Shown in pieces: positions 35,605-43,389 of a DNA stretch of 64,000 bases. Within the stretch, counting starts at the first letter, position 1. The number at the start of each line of letters is the position of its first letter. A program made the position numbers and the translations under genes. The notes beneath the pieces are model-generated. The model worked only from the letters and a program-made list of their open reading frames with translations, had not been told where the DNA came from and did not search any database. Source of the DNA: Bradyrhizobium sp. (GTDB lineage: Bacteria; Pseudomonadota; Alphaproteobacteria; Rhizobiales; Xanthobacteraceae); NCBI RefSeq assembly GCF_004799405.1, contig NZ_SSMW01000110.1, positions 1-64,000 of the forward strand. The letters are read 5' to 3'.

Positions 35605-36570
35605 ATGCCCGCCCCCATCCACGCCAAGGTCGTCATTATCGGGTCTGGCCCGGCCGGTTACACCGCCGCGGTCTATGCGGCGCGCGCGATGCTCGAGCCG
35701 ATCCTGATCCAGGGCATCCAGCCCGGCGGACAACTGACCATCACCACCGACGTGGAAAATTATCCGGGCTTCGCCGACGTGATCCAGGGTCCGTGGCTGA
35801 TGGAGCAGATGGAGAAGCAGGCCGCTCATGTCGGCACCAGGATCGTCACCGATCTGGTCACCAAACTCGAACTGGCGCAGCGGCCGTTCCGCCTGACCTG
35901 CGACAGCGGCGACATCTATCTGGCCGAGACCGTCATCCTGGCCACCGGCGCGCAGGCGCGCTGGCTCGGCACGCCGTCGGAAGAAAAGTTCAAGGGCTTT
36001 GGCGTGTCGGCGTGCGCGACCTGCGACGGATTTTTCTATCGCGGCAAGGAAGTCATGGTGGTCGGCGGCGGCAACACCGCGGTCGAGGAAGCGTTGTTCC
36101 TGACCAACTTCGCCTCGCAAGTGACCATCGTGCATCGCCGCGATCATTTCCGCGCCGAGCGCATCCTGCAGGATCGGCTGTTCAAGCATCCCAGGATCAA
36201 GGTGGTATGGGAAAGCGCCATCGATGAAATCTGCGGTACCGAAAATCCCGCCAAGGTCACCCACGTCCGGCTCAAGAACGTGAAAACCGGCGCGCTGACC
36301 GAACTGCCGGCCGACGGCGTGTTCATCGCGATCGGCCATGCGCCGGCCACGGAACTCATCCTCGGCCAGATCAAGCTGAAACCGTCGGGATATGTCGAGG
36401 TGGCGCCGAATTCCACCGCCACTTCGGTGCCCGGTGTATTCGCAGCCGGCGATGTCGCCGACGAAACCTACCGGCAGGCCGTCACGGCGGCAGGCCTCGG
36501 CTGCATGGCGGCCCTAGAGGCCGAACGCTTTCTCGCGCTGCGCGCGAGCGACCGCGCGGCGGCGGAGTAA
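35605..36570 (+). CDS. trxB: Thioredoxin reductase
   Basis: 321 residues from ATG 35605, behind GAGAGGG; the upstream frame is not conserved. FAD motif GSGPAGYTAAVYAARA, redox-active ACATCDGFFYRG with the CATC pair near residue 135, NADPH motif VVGGGNTAVEEAL and C-terminal FAAGDVADE. It reduces thioredoxin with NADPH. The LysR regulator gene follows after 2 nt, so the two are an operon divergent from the Lrp gene. Confidence 0.97.
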   Translation: MPAPIHAKVVIIGSGPAGYTAAVYAARAMLEPILIQGIQPGGQLTITTDVENYPGFADVIQGPWLMEQMEKQAAHVGTRIVTDLVTKLELAQRPFRLTCDSGDIYLAETVILATGAQARWLGTPSEEKFKGFGVSACATCDGFFYRGKEVMVVGGGNTAVEEALFLTNFASQVTIVHRRDHFRAERILQDRLFKHPRIKVVWESAIDEICGTENPAKVTHVRLKNVKTGALTELPADGVFIAIGHAPATELILGQIKLKPSGYVEVAPNSTATSVPGVFAAGDVADETYRQAVTAAGLGCMAALEAERFLALRASDRAAAE

Positions 36571-36572
36571 TC

Positions 36573-37496
36573 ATGGCTCGAACGCGCAACGGATTTACCG
36601 ATATGGACTGGGACAAGCTGAAGGTATTTCACGCGGCGGCGGAAGCCGGCAGCTTCACGCATGCCGGCGAGCAGCTCGGCCTGTCGCAATCGGCGGTGTC
36701 GCGGCAGGTCAGCGCACTGGAGCAGGAGCTTTCGGTCTCGTTGTTTCACCGCCACGCACGCGGCCTGATCCTCACCGAACAGGGCGACCTTTTGTTTCGC
36801 ACCGCGCATGACGTGTTCATGCAGTTGCAGGCGGCTCGCGCCAAGCTGACCGACAGCCGCGAGCGGCCGAGCGGCGATCTCAAGATCCAGACGCCGCCGG
36901 CGCTCGGCATCAACTGGCTGATTCCGCGGCTCGACGAATTTACTGCGCTTTATCCCGATATCCGCATCTCCCTGATCGTGAGCGACGAAGACCTCGATCT
37001 GTCGATGCGCGAGGCCGACGTGGCGATCCGCACCCGCAAGCCGACCCAGCCTGACCTGATCCAGCGCAAGCTGTTCTCGATCGGCTTCCACGCCTATTGC
37101 TCGCCGGAATATATCAAGCGCTTCGGCACGCCTCGCACGCTGGACGATCTCGACTCGCATCGCATCATCATGCTGAGCGATGCGCAGCTCCAGCCGCATT
37201 TGCAGAATCGCAGCTGGCTGATCGAGGCCGGCCGCAACGGCTCGGGGCCCCGCGAAGCCTATTTCAAGGTCAACAACATCCTCGGCGTCGTGCGCGCCTG
37301 CCAGCAGGGGCTGGGCATTGCCGCGCTGCCGGACTATCTGGTCGAGGAAAACAACCGCCTGGTGCAACTGTTCGGCGAATCGGACTCGATCCAGCTCGAT
37401 ACCTATTTCGTCTATCCTGAAGAGTTGAAGACGGTGGCGCGGGTGCAGGTATTCCGCGACTTCGTGGTCAGCAAGGCGCAGCGCTGGCCGTCCTGA
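36573..37496 (+). CDS. LysR family transcriptional regulator
   Basis: 307 residues; a later ATG at 36603 (MDWDKLKVFHAAAEAGSF) is the more typical LysR start. N-terminal winged HTH (SFTHAGEQLGLSQSAVSRQVSALE), then a periplasmic-binding-like effector domain. It follows trxB with a 2-nt gap, so it is likely in the trxB operon; targets are unknown. Confidence 0.9.
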   Translation: MARTRNGFTDMDWDKLKVFHAAAEAGSFTHAGEQLGLSQSAVSRQVSALEQELSVSLFHRHARGLILTEQGDLLFRTAHDVFMQLQAARAKLTDSRERPSGDLKIQTPPALGINWLIPRLDEFTALYPDIRISLIVSDEDLDLSMREADVAIRTRKPTQPDLIQRKLFSIGFHAYCSPEYIKRFGTPRTLDDLDSHRIIMLSDAQLQPHLQNRSWLIEAGRNGSGPREAYFKVNNILGVVRACQQGLGIAALPDYLVEENNRLVQLFGESDSIQLDTYFVYPEELKTVARVQVFRDFVVSKAQRWPS

Positions 37497-37587
37497 TTAT
37501 CGCTCGATAACCCCCGGTCTCCGCATGACTGACATGCGGAGCAAACGGTTGCCGCAAGGCGCGGACGCGAGTCATAGTGTTTTTACG

Positions 37588-37722
37588 CTGAGTGGTCGCG
37601 TTACGTATTTGTCCCCCTCCTCCAGTGGCGCGAACGCTCAGTAAATCCCTCTTGGAAGGTGATTGTGTCGGCCTCACGTGGCCAATACCTTAAGCCGGGC
37701 TCTCGCGAGCCCGGCTTTTTTT
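37588..37722 (+). ncRNA. Small RNA candidate with an anti-Shine-Dalgarno loop (CCUCCUCC)
   Basis: No coding frame is visible. A hairpin with stems CTGAG (37588-37592) / CTCAG (37637-37641) and TCGCG (37596-37600) / CGCGA (37629-37633) exposes TCCCCCTCCTCC in its loop. A second small hairpin GGCC-TCACG-TGGCC and a strong terminator end it. This architecture resembles the alphaproteobacterial CCUCCUCCC-loop sRNAs (alpha-r14/cuckoo type), which titrate ribosome-binding sites. Exact 5' end not determined. Confidence 0.6.
37693..37722 (+). terminator. Strong intrinsic terminator of the small RNA
   Basis: Perfect 10-bp stem AGCCGGGCTC / GAGCCCGGCT with loop TCGC, followed by six or seven T. No protein gene ends within 190 nt upstream, so it ends the RNA candidate. 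Confidence 0.85.
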
Positions 37723-37799
37723 CATGCGGTAAGGCCGGCCCCGATGGAGCCACCGCATTGACAACCGCCCCACGTCCAATCACCATCCGTCAATGATCA

Positions 37800-37920
37800 C
37801 GAATCTGTGTGCAGCGTCGTCGAAAAAAGCTCCCCTTCCGGGGGCTTCAGATTGGCGTGCGCGATAGACTTGTGGTCCGACACCGATCCGAAAAACCCCG
37901 CCGTCTGGACGGGGTTTTTT
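37800..37920 (+). ncRNA. Second structured RNA / leader upstream of the DapA-family gene
   Basis: AATCTG (37802-37807) pairs with CAGATT (37848-37853) around a hairpin AGCTCCC/GGGGGCT. A terminator AAAAACCCCG (37891-37900) / CGGGGTTTTT (37910-37919) with a T-run follows. It ends 36 nt before the ATG at 37956. Either an independent sRNA or an attenuated 5' leader; no known riboswitch class is recognised. Confidence 0.5.
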
Positions 37921-37955
37921 GTTGTCCCGTCTCCGGCTTTCCCAGGAGATGAACA

Positions 37956-38873
37956 ATGACCGAACTTCGATCTTCCCTGCATGGGCTCTGGCTGCCGCTC
38001 GTGACGCCGTTTCGCGACGGCGAACTCGATGAGGTGTCGCTGCGACGGCTGGTCCGGCACTACGCGGACTTTCCGGTCAATGGAATGATTCTCGCGGCCA
38101 CCTCGGGCGAAGGCATGGCGCTTGGGATCGCCGAACTGGAGCGGCTGGTCGCCACCGTGCGCGCCGAAATGTCGGATAGCCGACGCCACCTGCCGATCTG
38201 CCTTGGCCTGTCGGGCGCCAGCACCGCGAAGATGTGCGATGCGCTAGACGAGACGGCGGCGTGGCCGATCGACGGCTATCTGATTGCGAGCCCCTATTAC
38301 ACCCGGCCGTCGCAGCGCGGCATGGTGCAGCATTTCAACGCGCTGGCGGATCATTCCTCTTGGCCGATCGTGCTCTACAACATTCCCTACCGGACCGGCG
38401 TCAATCTCGGCAACGACACGCTGCTTGCGCTTGCCGAACATCCAAACATCGTCGGCATGAAGGATTGCTGCGCCGACCGCGCCCAGTCGATCGATTTCCT
38501 GCGCCGGCGGCCCTCGGGCTTCCGCGTCCTGACCGGCGAGGACGCGCAATATTTCGACGCACTCACCGACGGCGCCGACGGCGCCATCCTGCTGTCGGCA
38601 CATATCGAGACCGAAACCTTCGCAGCGGTGCAGACGCTGCTTGGGGAAGGCAACCGCGACGCCGCATCGGCGAGTTGGGAGAGTGTTTCCGGATTGACCC
38701 GCCTGTTGTTTGCCGAGCCGAGCCCCTCGCCGGCCAAGTACTGGCTGTCGCGCACCGGGTTGATCGACAGCGCCGAAGTGCGCCTGCCGATGGTGGAAGT
38801 GAGCGAGGAACTGGCAACGCGGCTCGATGCGGAAATCGAGCGGAGAACGCCACCGTTGTTGCGGCGCGCTTGA
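37956..38873 (+). CDS. DapA/NAL family aldolase (dihydrodipicolinate synthase-like)
   Basis: 305 residues; WLPLVTPFRDGELD, YYTRPSQRGMVQHF, catalytic Tyr141 in YNIPYRTG and Schiff-base Lys169 in GMKDCC. Class I aldolases of this group make 4-hydroxytetrahydrodipicolinate or cleave sialic acid or keto-acid sugars. It is more divergent than a typical lysine-pathway DapA, so exact substrate is unclear. A GGAGA ribosome site precedes the ATG, and a structured RNA lies upstream. Confidence 0.85.
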   Translation: MTELRSSLHGLWLPLVTPFRDGELDEVSLRRLVRHYADFPVNGMILAATSGEGMALGIAELERLVATVRAEMSDSRRHLPICLGLSGASTAKMCDALDETAAWPIDGYLIASPYYTRPSQRGMVQHFNALADHSSWPIVLYNIPYRTGVNLGNDTLLALAEHPNIVGMKDCCADRAQSIDFLRRRPSGFRVLTGEDAQYFDALTDGADGAILLSAHIETETFAAVQTLLGEGNRDAASASWESVSGLTRLLFAEPSPSPAKYWLSRTGLIDSAEVRLPMVEVSEELATRLDAEIERRTPPLLRRA

Positions 38874-38881
38874 AAGCATTC

Positions 38882-38966
38882 CCCCTCGCCCCGCTCTTGC
38901 GGGGAGAGGGCCGGGGTGAGGGGCTCTCTCGACAGACTCGGACTCGCGGATAGCCCCCTCACCCGA
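38882..38966. repeat. Palindromic intergenic repeat (short form)
   Basis: CCCTCGCCCCGCTCTTGCGG and GGGAGAGGGCCGGGG plus a CCCCTCACCCG end resemble the element at 2659. It lies between convergent DapA-family and copA genes. Confidence 0.68.
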
Positions 38967-38970
38967 AAGC

Positions 38971-41361
38971 TCAATCCAATTTTGTGCGCGCCAGCCGCAG
39001 CGCATTGCCGATCACGCTGACCGACGACAGCGCCATCGCCGCGGCCCCGACCATCGGCGACAGCAGGATGCCGAAAACCGGATAGAGCACGCCGGCGGCG
39101 ATCGGTACACCGGCGGCGTTGTACAGGAACGCGAACGTCAGGTTCTGGCGGATATTGCGCATGGTCGCGATCGACAATCGCCGGGCCCGCACGATGCCCA
39201 TGAGATCGCCGGTCAAAAGGGTAACGCCGGCGCTTTCGATCGCGACATCGGTGCCGCCGCCCATCGCGATGCCGACATCGGCGGCGGCCAGAGCCGGCGC
39301 ATCGTTGACGCCGTCGCCCGCCATGGCGACGCGGCGGCCTTCGCGATGCAGCCGCTGCACCACCTCGCTCTTGCGTTCCGGCAGCACGCCCGCCTCGATC
39401 TCGTCGATACCAAGCTTTGAGGCCACCGCGCGCGCGGTGGTCAGATGGTCGCCGGTCAGCATCACGATGCGCAGGCCGTCGTCACGCAGCGCCCGTAACG
39501 CTTCCGGCGCCGACGGCTTGATGGGATCGGCGATGGCAAGGACGCCGGCGGCGCGCCGATCGACCGCGACATAGATCGCAGTAGCGCCGTCCTGCCGGGC
39601 GGCCTCGGCGGCACGATCGAGATCGCGCGTGACGATGTTCAATTCATCCATCAGTGCCGAATTTCCGAGCGCAACGGACCGGCCGTCCACGGTCCCGGTC
39701 GCGCCCTTGCCGGCGGGCGAGGCGAAATCGCCGACCTCGGCAAGATTCAACTTACGCCCGCTGGCGGCATCGAGGATCGCCTGCGCCAGCGGATGCTCGC
39801 TGCCGCGCTCGACACTCGCCGCCCATCGCAGCAATTCGTCCTCGCCGAAACCGTCGGCGGGAACGACGCCGACCACTTGCGGCTTGCCTTCCGTCAGCGT
39901 GCCGGTCTTGTCGATCACCAGCGTGTCGACGCTTTCCAGCCGCTCCAGCGCCTGCGCATCGCGGATCAGGATTCCGGCATGGGCGCCGCGGCCGACGCCG
40001 ACCATGATCGACATCGGGGTGGCAAGCCCGAGCGCGCAGGGACAGGCGATGATCAGCACGGTTACGGCCGCGACCAGGCCGAAGGTGAAGCGCGGCTCCG
40101 GTCCGAACGCCGCCCATGCCGCGAACGCCAATAACGCCACCGTTATCACCGCCGGCACGAACCAGCCGGCGACCCGGTCGGCGAGGCGCTGGATCGGCGC
40201 GCGCGAGCGTTGCGCCTTTGCGACCAGTTCGACGATGCGCGCCAGCATGGTGTCGCGGCCGACTTTTTCGGCGCGCAATACCAGCGCGCCGCTCTGGTTG
40301 ACGGTGCCGCCGATCACGCGGGCGCCTGCGGCCTTCGATAGCGGCATCGACTCGCCGGTCACCATCGACTCGTCCACCGAGGAGCGGCCTTCGGTGACGA
40401 CGCCATCGACCGGAATCTTCTCACCTGGACGCACCCGCAAGCGATCACCGACCGCGATGGCATCGATCGCGACATCTTCGTCGCCGTGATCGGTAATGCG
40501 CCGCGCGGTTTTCGGCGCGAGGCCCAACAGCGCGCGGATCGCACCCGACGTGCGCGCCCGCGCGCCCAGTTCGAGCACCTGCCCAAGCAGCACCAGAACC
40601 GTGATGACCGCCGCCGCCTCGAAATACACCGCGACCGCGCCATGCATGTCGCGGAAATCGGCCGGAAACAGCTGCGGCGCCAGCGTGCCCACCACACTGT
40701 AGAGCCAGGCAACGCCGGTGCCCATCGCGATCAGCGTGAACATGTTGAGGTTTCGCGTAACGACGGATTGCCAGCCGCGCGCAAAGAACGGCACCCCGGC
40801 CCACAGCACCACGGGCGTCGCCAGCACAAGGGAAATCCAGTTCGACCAGCCCGGCGGCACGAGGTGCATCAGCCCGAGATGGCTGCCCATCTCGAGTGCG
40901 AACACCGGAAACGTCAGCGCCAGCGCGATCCAGAATCGCCTGGTCATGTCGATCAGTTCGGGATCCGGCGCATCGTCGAGCGAGATTTGTTCCGGCTCCA
41001 GCGCCATGCCGCAGATCGGGCAAGAACCCGGACCGACCTGCCGCACCTCGGGATGCATCGGACAGGTGTAGATGGCGTCGGCCGGTGCAGCCGACGCAGG
41101 TTTCGGCGCCAGGAATTTTTCCGGCTCGGCCTCGAAACGCTCGCGGCAACGCTCCGAGCAGAAAAAATAATCCCCGCTGTTGTAGGTGGTGCGCTGCGTG
41201 GCGGTCGCAGGATCGACCTTCATGCCGCAAACGGGATCGACGGCGGACGCAACGCCTTTGGCTTTATCGGCATCGCCATGTTTGCTTCCGCAACAGGCAT
41301 GAGCCGATGCTGCGCCGCCATGGGGATGGCCGTGCCCGTGATCCCGATCCATCTGACCCAC
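38971..41361 (-). CDS. copA: Copper-translocating P-type ATPase (CopA-like)
   Basis: 796 residues. The N-terminus holds a His/Cys-rich start, a YHS domain (VCGMKV...[11 protein letters not shown]) and a heavy-metal-binding [22 protein letters not shown]. The transporter core has CPC in [10 protein letters not shown], phosphorylation site DKTGTLTEG, and [10 protein letters not shown]. It exports Cu(I) from the cytoplasm. It is divergent from a CsoR-type repressor with a shared operator at 41400-41420. The YHS + HMBD head suggests handoff from periplasmic or cytoplasmic chaperones. Confidence 0.94.
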   Translation of the reverse strand: MGQMDRDHGHGHPHGGAASAHACCGSKHGDADKAKGVASAVDPVCGMKVDPATATQRTTYNSGDYFFCSERCRERFEAEPEKFLAPKPASAAPADAIYTCPMHPEVRQVGPGSCPICGMALEPEQISLDDAPDPELIDMTRRFWIALALTFPVFALEMGSHLGLMHLVPPGWSNWISLVLATPVVLWAGVPFFARGWQSVVTRNLNMFTLIAMGTGVAWLYSVVGTLAPQLFPADFRDMHGAVAVYFEAAAVITVLVLLGQVLELGARARTSGAIRALLGLAPKTARRITDHGDEDVAIDAIAVGDRLRVRPGEKIPVDGVVTEGRSSVDESMVTGESMPLSKAAGARVIGGTVNQSGALVLRAEKVGRDTMLARIVELVAKAQRSRAPIQRLADRVAGWFVPAVITVALLAFAAWAAFGPEPRFTFGLVAAVTVLIIACPCALGLATPMSIMVGVGRGAHAGILIRDAQALERLESVDTLVIDKTGTLTEGKPQVVGVVPADGFGEDELLRWAASVERGSEHPLAQAILDAASGRKLNLAEVGDFASPAGKGATGTVDGRSVALGNSALMDELNIVTRDLDRAAEAARQDGATAIYVAVDRRAAGVLAIADPIKPSAPEALRALRDDGLRIVMLTGDHLTTARAVASKLGIDEIEAGVLPERKSEVVQRLHREGRRVAMAGDGVNDAPALAAADVGIAMGGGTDVAIESAGVTLLTGDLMGIVRARRLSIATMRNIRQNLTFAFLYNAAGVPIAAGVLYPVFGILLSPMVGAAAMALSSVSVIGNALRLARTKLD

Positions 41362-41399
41362 CGAAATTCTCCCGGGCCTTCGATCACGGCCCTTGAAAT

Positions 41400-41420
41400 A
41401 TATACCCTAGGGGGGTATAT
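41400..41420. promoter_or_regulatory. CsoR-type operator between copA and csoR
   Basis: ATATACCC (41400-41407) and GGGTATAT (41413-41420) form a perfect 8-bp inverted repeat with a TAGGG spacer, like known CsoR sites (TACCC...GGGTA). It lies 39 nt from the copA start and overlaps the first ATG of the regulator, so one bound tetramer could repress both genes. Confidence 0.8.
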
Positions 41421-41703
41421 GGACCACATGCGCACCGAGATCAAGACCTCCTGCCTGAAACGCCTCAAACGAATCGAAGGCCAGATCCGTGGGCTTGCCG
41501 GGATGGTCGAGGACGACCGTTATTGCATCGACGTGGTAACGCAGATCGCTGCGGCGAAGGCGGCGCTGCGCCGCGTCGAGGAGGAAATCCTGCGCGACCA
41601 CGTCGCCCATTGCGTCGAGCACGCGATTTCATCGGGCGACAAGGCCGACCAGCGCCGCAAGATCGCGGAATTGATGGATGTGGTCGGCCGCGCCGACAGA
41701 TAG
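41419..41703 (+). CDS. csoR: Metal-sensitive CsoR/RcnR family repressor
   Basis: 94 residues (or 91 from the ATG at 41428, which would lie outside the operator). All-helical family with KRLKRIEGQIRGLAGMVEDDRYCIDV and the Cys-His-Cys Cu(I) site: Cys in YCIDV, His in RDHVAH and Cys in AHCVEHA. It releases DNA when Cu(I) binds. It is divergent from copA with the operator at its own start, so autoregulated. Confidence 0.92.
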   Translation: MDHMRTEIKTSCLKRLKRIEGQIRGLAGMVEDDRYCIDVVTQIAAAKAALRRVEEEILRDHVAHCVEHAISSGDKADQRRKIAELMDVVGRADR

Positions 41704-41841
41704 GTTGGCCATTCCTTGCGCCGGCCATCCGCCTGGTTAACGCGCGGTTGCATCGTCATTTCAAGTTCGAACGATGCGGCGACCGCGACTTTAAAATTTG
41801 AGGATTATTGAATCTCCCCAATAACAACAAACGGGGGAATC

Positions 41842-41994
41842 ATGACCGCTCAAACCATTCAAAAAGCCAATCATCGGATCTTCGACCGGGCCCAGCGGAC
41901 ACAGGATTACCTTCTGGTGTCGTCGTTCGGGTTGTGGGCGCTGCTGCTCGGCGCATCGCCGGTGCTGGCCTTCCGCATGCTGATGGCAAGCTGA
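41842..41994 (+). CDS. 50-residue small membrane protein (copy A)
   Basis: ATG 41842 behind GGGGGAATC; residues 1-25 are polar (IFDRAQRTQD), then a single hydrophobic helix (FGLWALLLGASPVLAFRMLM). The C-terminal SPVLAFRMLM matches SPVVVFYMLM of the next small gene (42134), and the ~62-nt upstream regions are also similar, so both arose by tandem duplication. Function unknown; inner membrane. Confidence 0.6.
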   Translation: MTAQTIQKANHRIFDRAQRTQDYLLVSSFGLWALLLGASPVLAFRMLMAS

Positions 41995-42133
41995 CCCTGA
42001 AACTACCGGCGGGTGCTCATCGTGGTAAACCCGCGGTAGCACCTGTGGTCAAATTCGAGCGAAATCGCGACCGGCTTTTTAAAAGTCTTCGCGTATCGCT
42101 TTCGACAACAACAACGCAGAACGCGGGGGCGTC

Positions 42134-42268
42134 GTGAACAATCAGAACAATCCTCTGCCCGAACAACAGGGTTTCAGCACCCAGGATATTCTCTGGGCGC
42201 TCGGCATCTGGTCGGTGATCCTGAGCCTGTCGCCGGTCGTGGTGTTCTACATGCTGATGGTGAATTGA
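42134..42268 (+). CDS. 44-residue small membrane protein (copy B)
   Basis: GTG 42134 behind GCGGGGG; a polar N-terminus (NNQNNPLPEQQGFSTQD) is followed by one helix (LWALGIWSVILSLSPVVVFYM) ending LMVN. It shares the SPVxxFxMLM tail with copy A. The duplicated upstream blocks start at 41734 and 42024. Too short for most gene finders. Function unknown. Confidence 0.6.
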   Translation: MNNQNNPLPEQQGFSTQDILWALGIWSVILSLSPVVVFYMLMVN

Positions 42269-42320
42269 GCGGCGCTTTGCCCCCTGCACCGGCGTCACCC
42301 TGAGGACGTGCAGCGCTTTC

Positions 42321-42433
42321 GTCATTGCAAGCCGACGGGTCGCGCGAATGCGCGCCCGATGGCAGGATCCGCGAAGCAATCCATCGCCGCAAGAAAGAAT
42401 GGATTGCTTCGCCGCCTTGCTCCTCGCAATGAC
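42321..42433. repeat. Inverted-repeat intergenic element (GTCATTGC type)
   Basis: Outer arms GTCATTGC (42321-42328) and GCAATGAC (42426-42433), inner perfect arms GCGAAGCAATCCAT (42371-42384) and ATGGATTGCTTCGC (42399-42412). A fourth repeat group in the window, near the end of parA. Confidence 0.75.
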
Positions 42434-42448
42434 CCGCCGGTGGCGGAA

Positions 42449-43129
42449 CTACGCCGCCTGCTTGTGCATGGCGCCTGAGGATGGCGACGTGCCGCGGATC
42501 GCCTTCACCGAACGTTCGATCGCCGCCCACAACCGGCCGATTTCCGCCGCCGCGCGGCCTTCGGCGAAATATTCGCGCGCGCCTTCGCCATGGCCGAGCG
42601 CCATCAACAGATCGGAGCGGTTGGTGATCTGGCCGCCCCACACCGGCGCACGGAACTTGGCCAGCGCTTCGCGCGCGATGGTGACGATGCGGCTTTCCGC
42701 GTTGTCCCTGGACGCCGGCGCGCCGTTGAGGACGACCGCATAGGGCTTGCGGTTCGCGCGACAGGTCTGGATGGTCTCCTGCACCGCATTGACGTCGAAC
42801 ACCCCGGGCCGCGCCGGAATAATCACCATGGTGGCGTTCTTGATGGCGTCTTCGACGACGGCCGATGTATTCGGCGGCGTATCGATGAACACCCATTCGA
42901 TGCCATCCCTCTTGGCGGCGGCGACAATCCCGCTGACCGAATTGACGGCGGTTTTGATCGGCGGTTCGTTGGTGCCGCGTAACTTATGCCACAGGGTCAA
43001 CGACCCCTGCGGATCGGCATCGATCAGCAGACACGGCTTCGATGCCTTGTGGACTTGCGCAGCAAGATGAGCGGTCAGCGTACTCTTGCCCGTGCCGCCT
43101 TTACGCGATGCGAAAACGATGACGTTCAT
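42449..43129 (-). CDS. ParA family ATPase (orphan)
   Basis: 226 residues with the deviant Walker A KGGTGKST at the N-terminus (residues ~10-17), LIDADPQGS (Walker A') and VFIDTPP (Walker B). No parB is beside it, and it is not a plasmid replicon by context (no rep gene). Chromosomal orphan ParA proteins position cargos such as chemotaxis clusters or carboxysome-like bodies. A perfect 18-nt palindrome lies just upstream (43169-43186). Confidence 0.85.
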   Translation of the reverse strand: MNVIVFASRKGGTGKSTLTAHLAAQVHKASKPCLLIDADPQGSLTLWHKLRGTNEPPIKTAVNSVSGIVAAAKRDGIEWVFIDTPPNTSAVVEDAIKNATMVIIPARPGVFDVNAVQETIQTCRANRKPYAVVLNGAPASRDNAESRIVTIAREALAKFRAPVWGGQITNRSDLLMALGHGEGAREYFAEGRAAAEIGRLWAAIERSVKAIRGTSPSSGAMHKQAA

Positions 43130-43168
43130 TACCTTGGCCTCCAGATATTGACCCCAGGAGACGAAAAT

Positions 43169-43186
43169 GAATCAGCGCGCTGATTC
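43169..43186. promoter_or_regulatory. 18-nt perfect palindrome upstream of parA
   Basis: GAATCAGCG / CGCTGATTC, 40 nt before the ParA start. Could be the operator of the parA gene or a centromere-like site. No other copy was noticed in the window. Confidence 0.4.
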
Positions 43187-43344
43187 GTGGAAGGAAAATT
43201 TTCACCTAATTGTGGCGAAGCCTCTGATTCGTCTATGAGGTTGGCTTTTGAGTCACACCTTTGCGTTGCAAACAGGGGAACCATCGGAATCGGGCGGGCG
43301 AGAGGCCACCTTTCAAATAAGGCAGGATGCCGGGGAACGCCCGC

Positions 43345-43377
43345 AGTCCCTTGCGACTGCCTTCGCCGCAAGGGACT
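43345..43377. other. 11-bp perfect hairpin downstream of the binding-protein gene
   Basis: AGTCCCTTGCG (43345-43355) and CGCAAGGGACT (43367-43377). It sits 12 nt past the stop of the minus-strand gene 43390-44583, so it may be its terminator, although no U-run follows. Confidence 0.5.
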
Positions 43378-43389
43378 CCGATGACGTCG

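Noticed and set aside
42449-43129. ParA as evidence of a plasmid or integrated replicon
   Set aside because: No parB, repA/B/C or transfer genes are near; surrounding genes are chromosomal.
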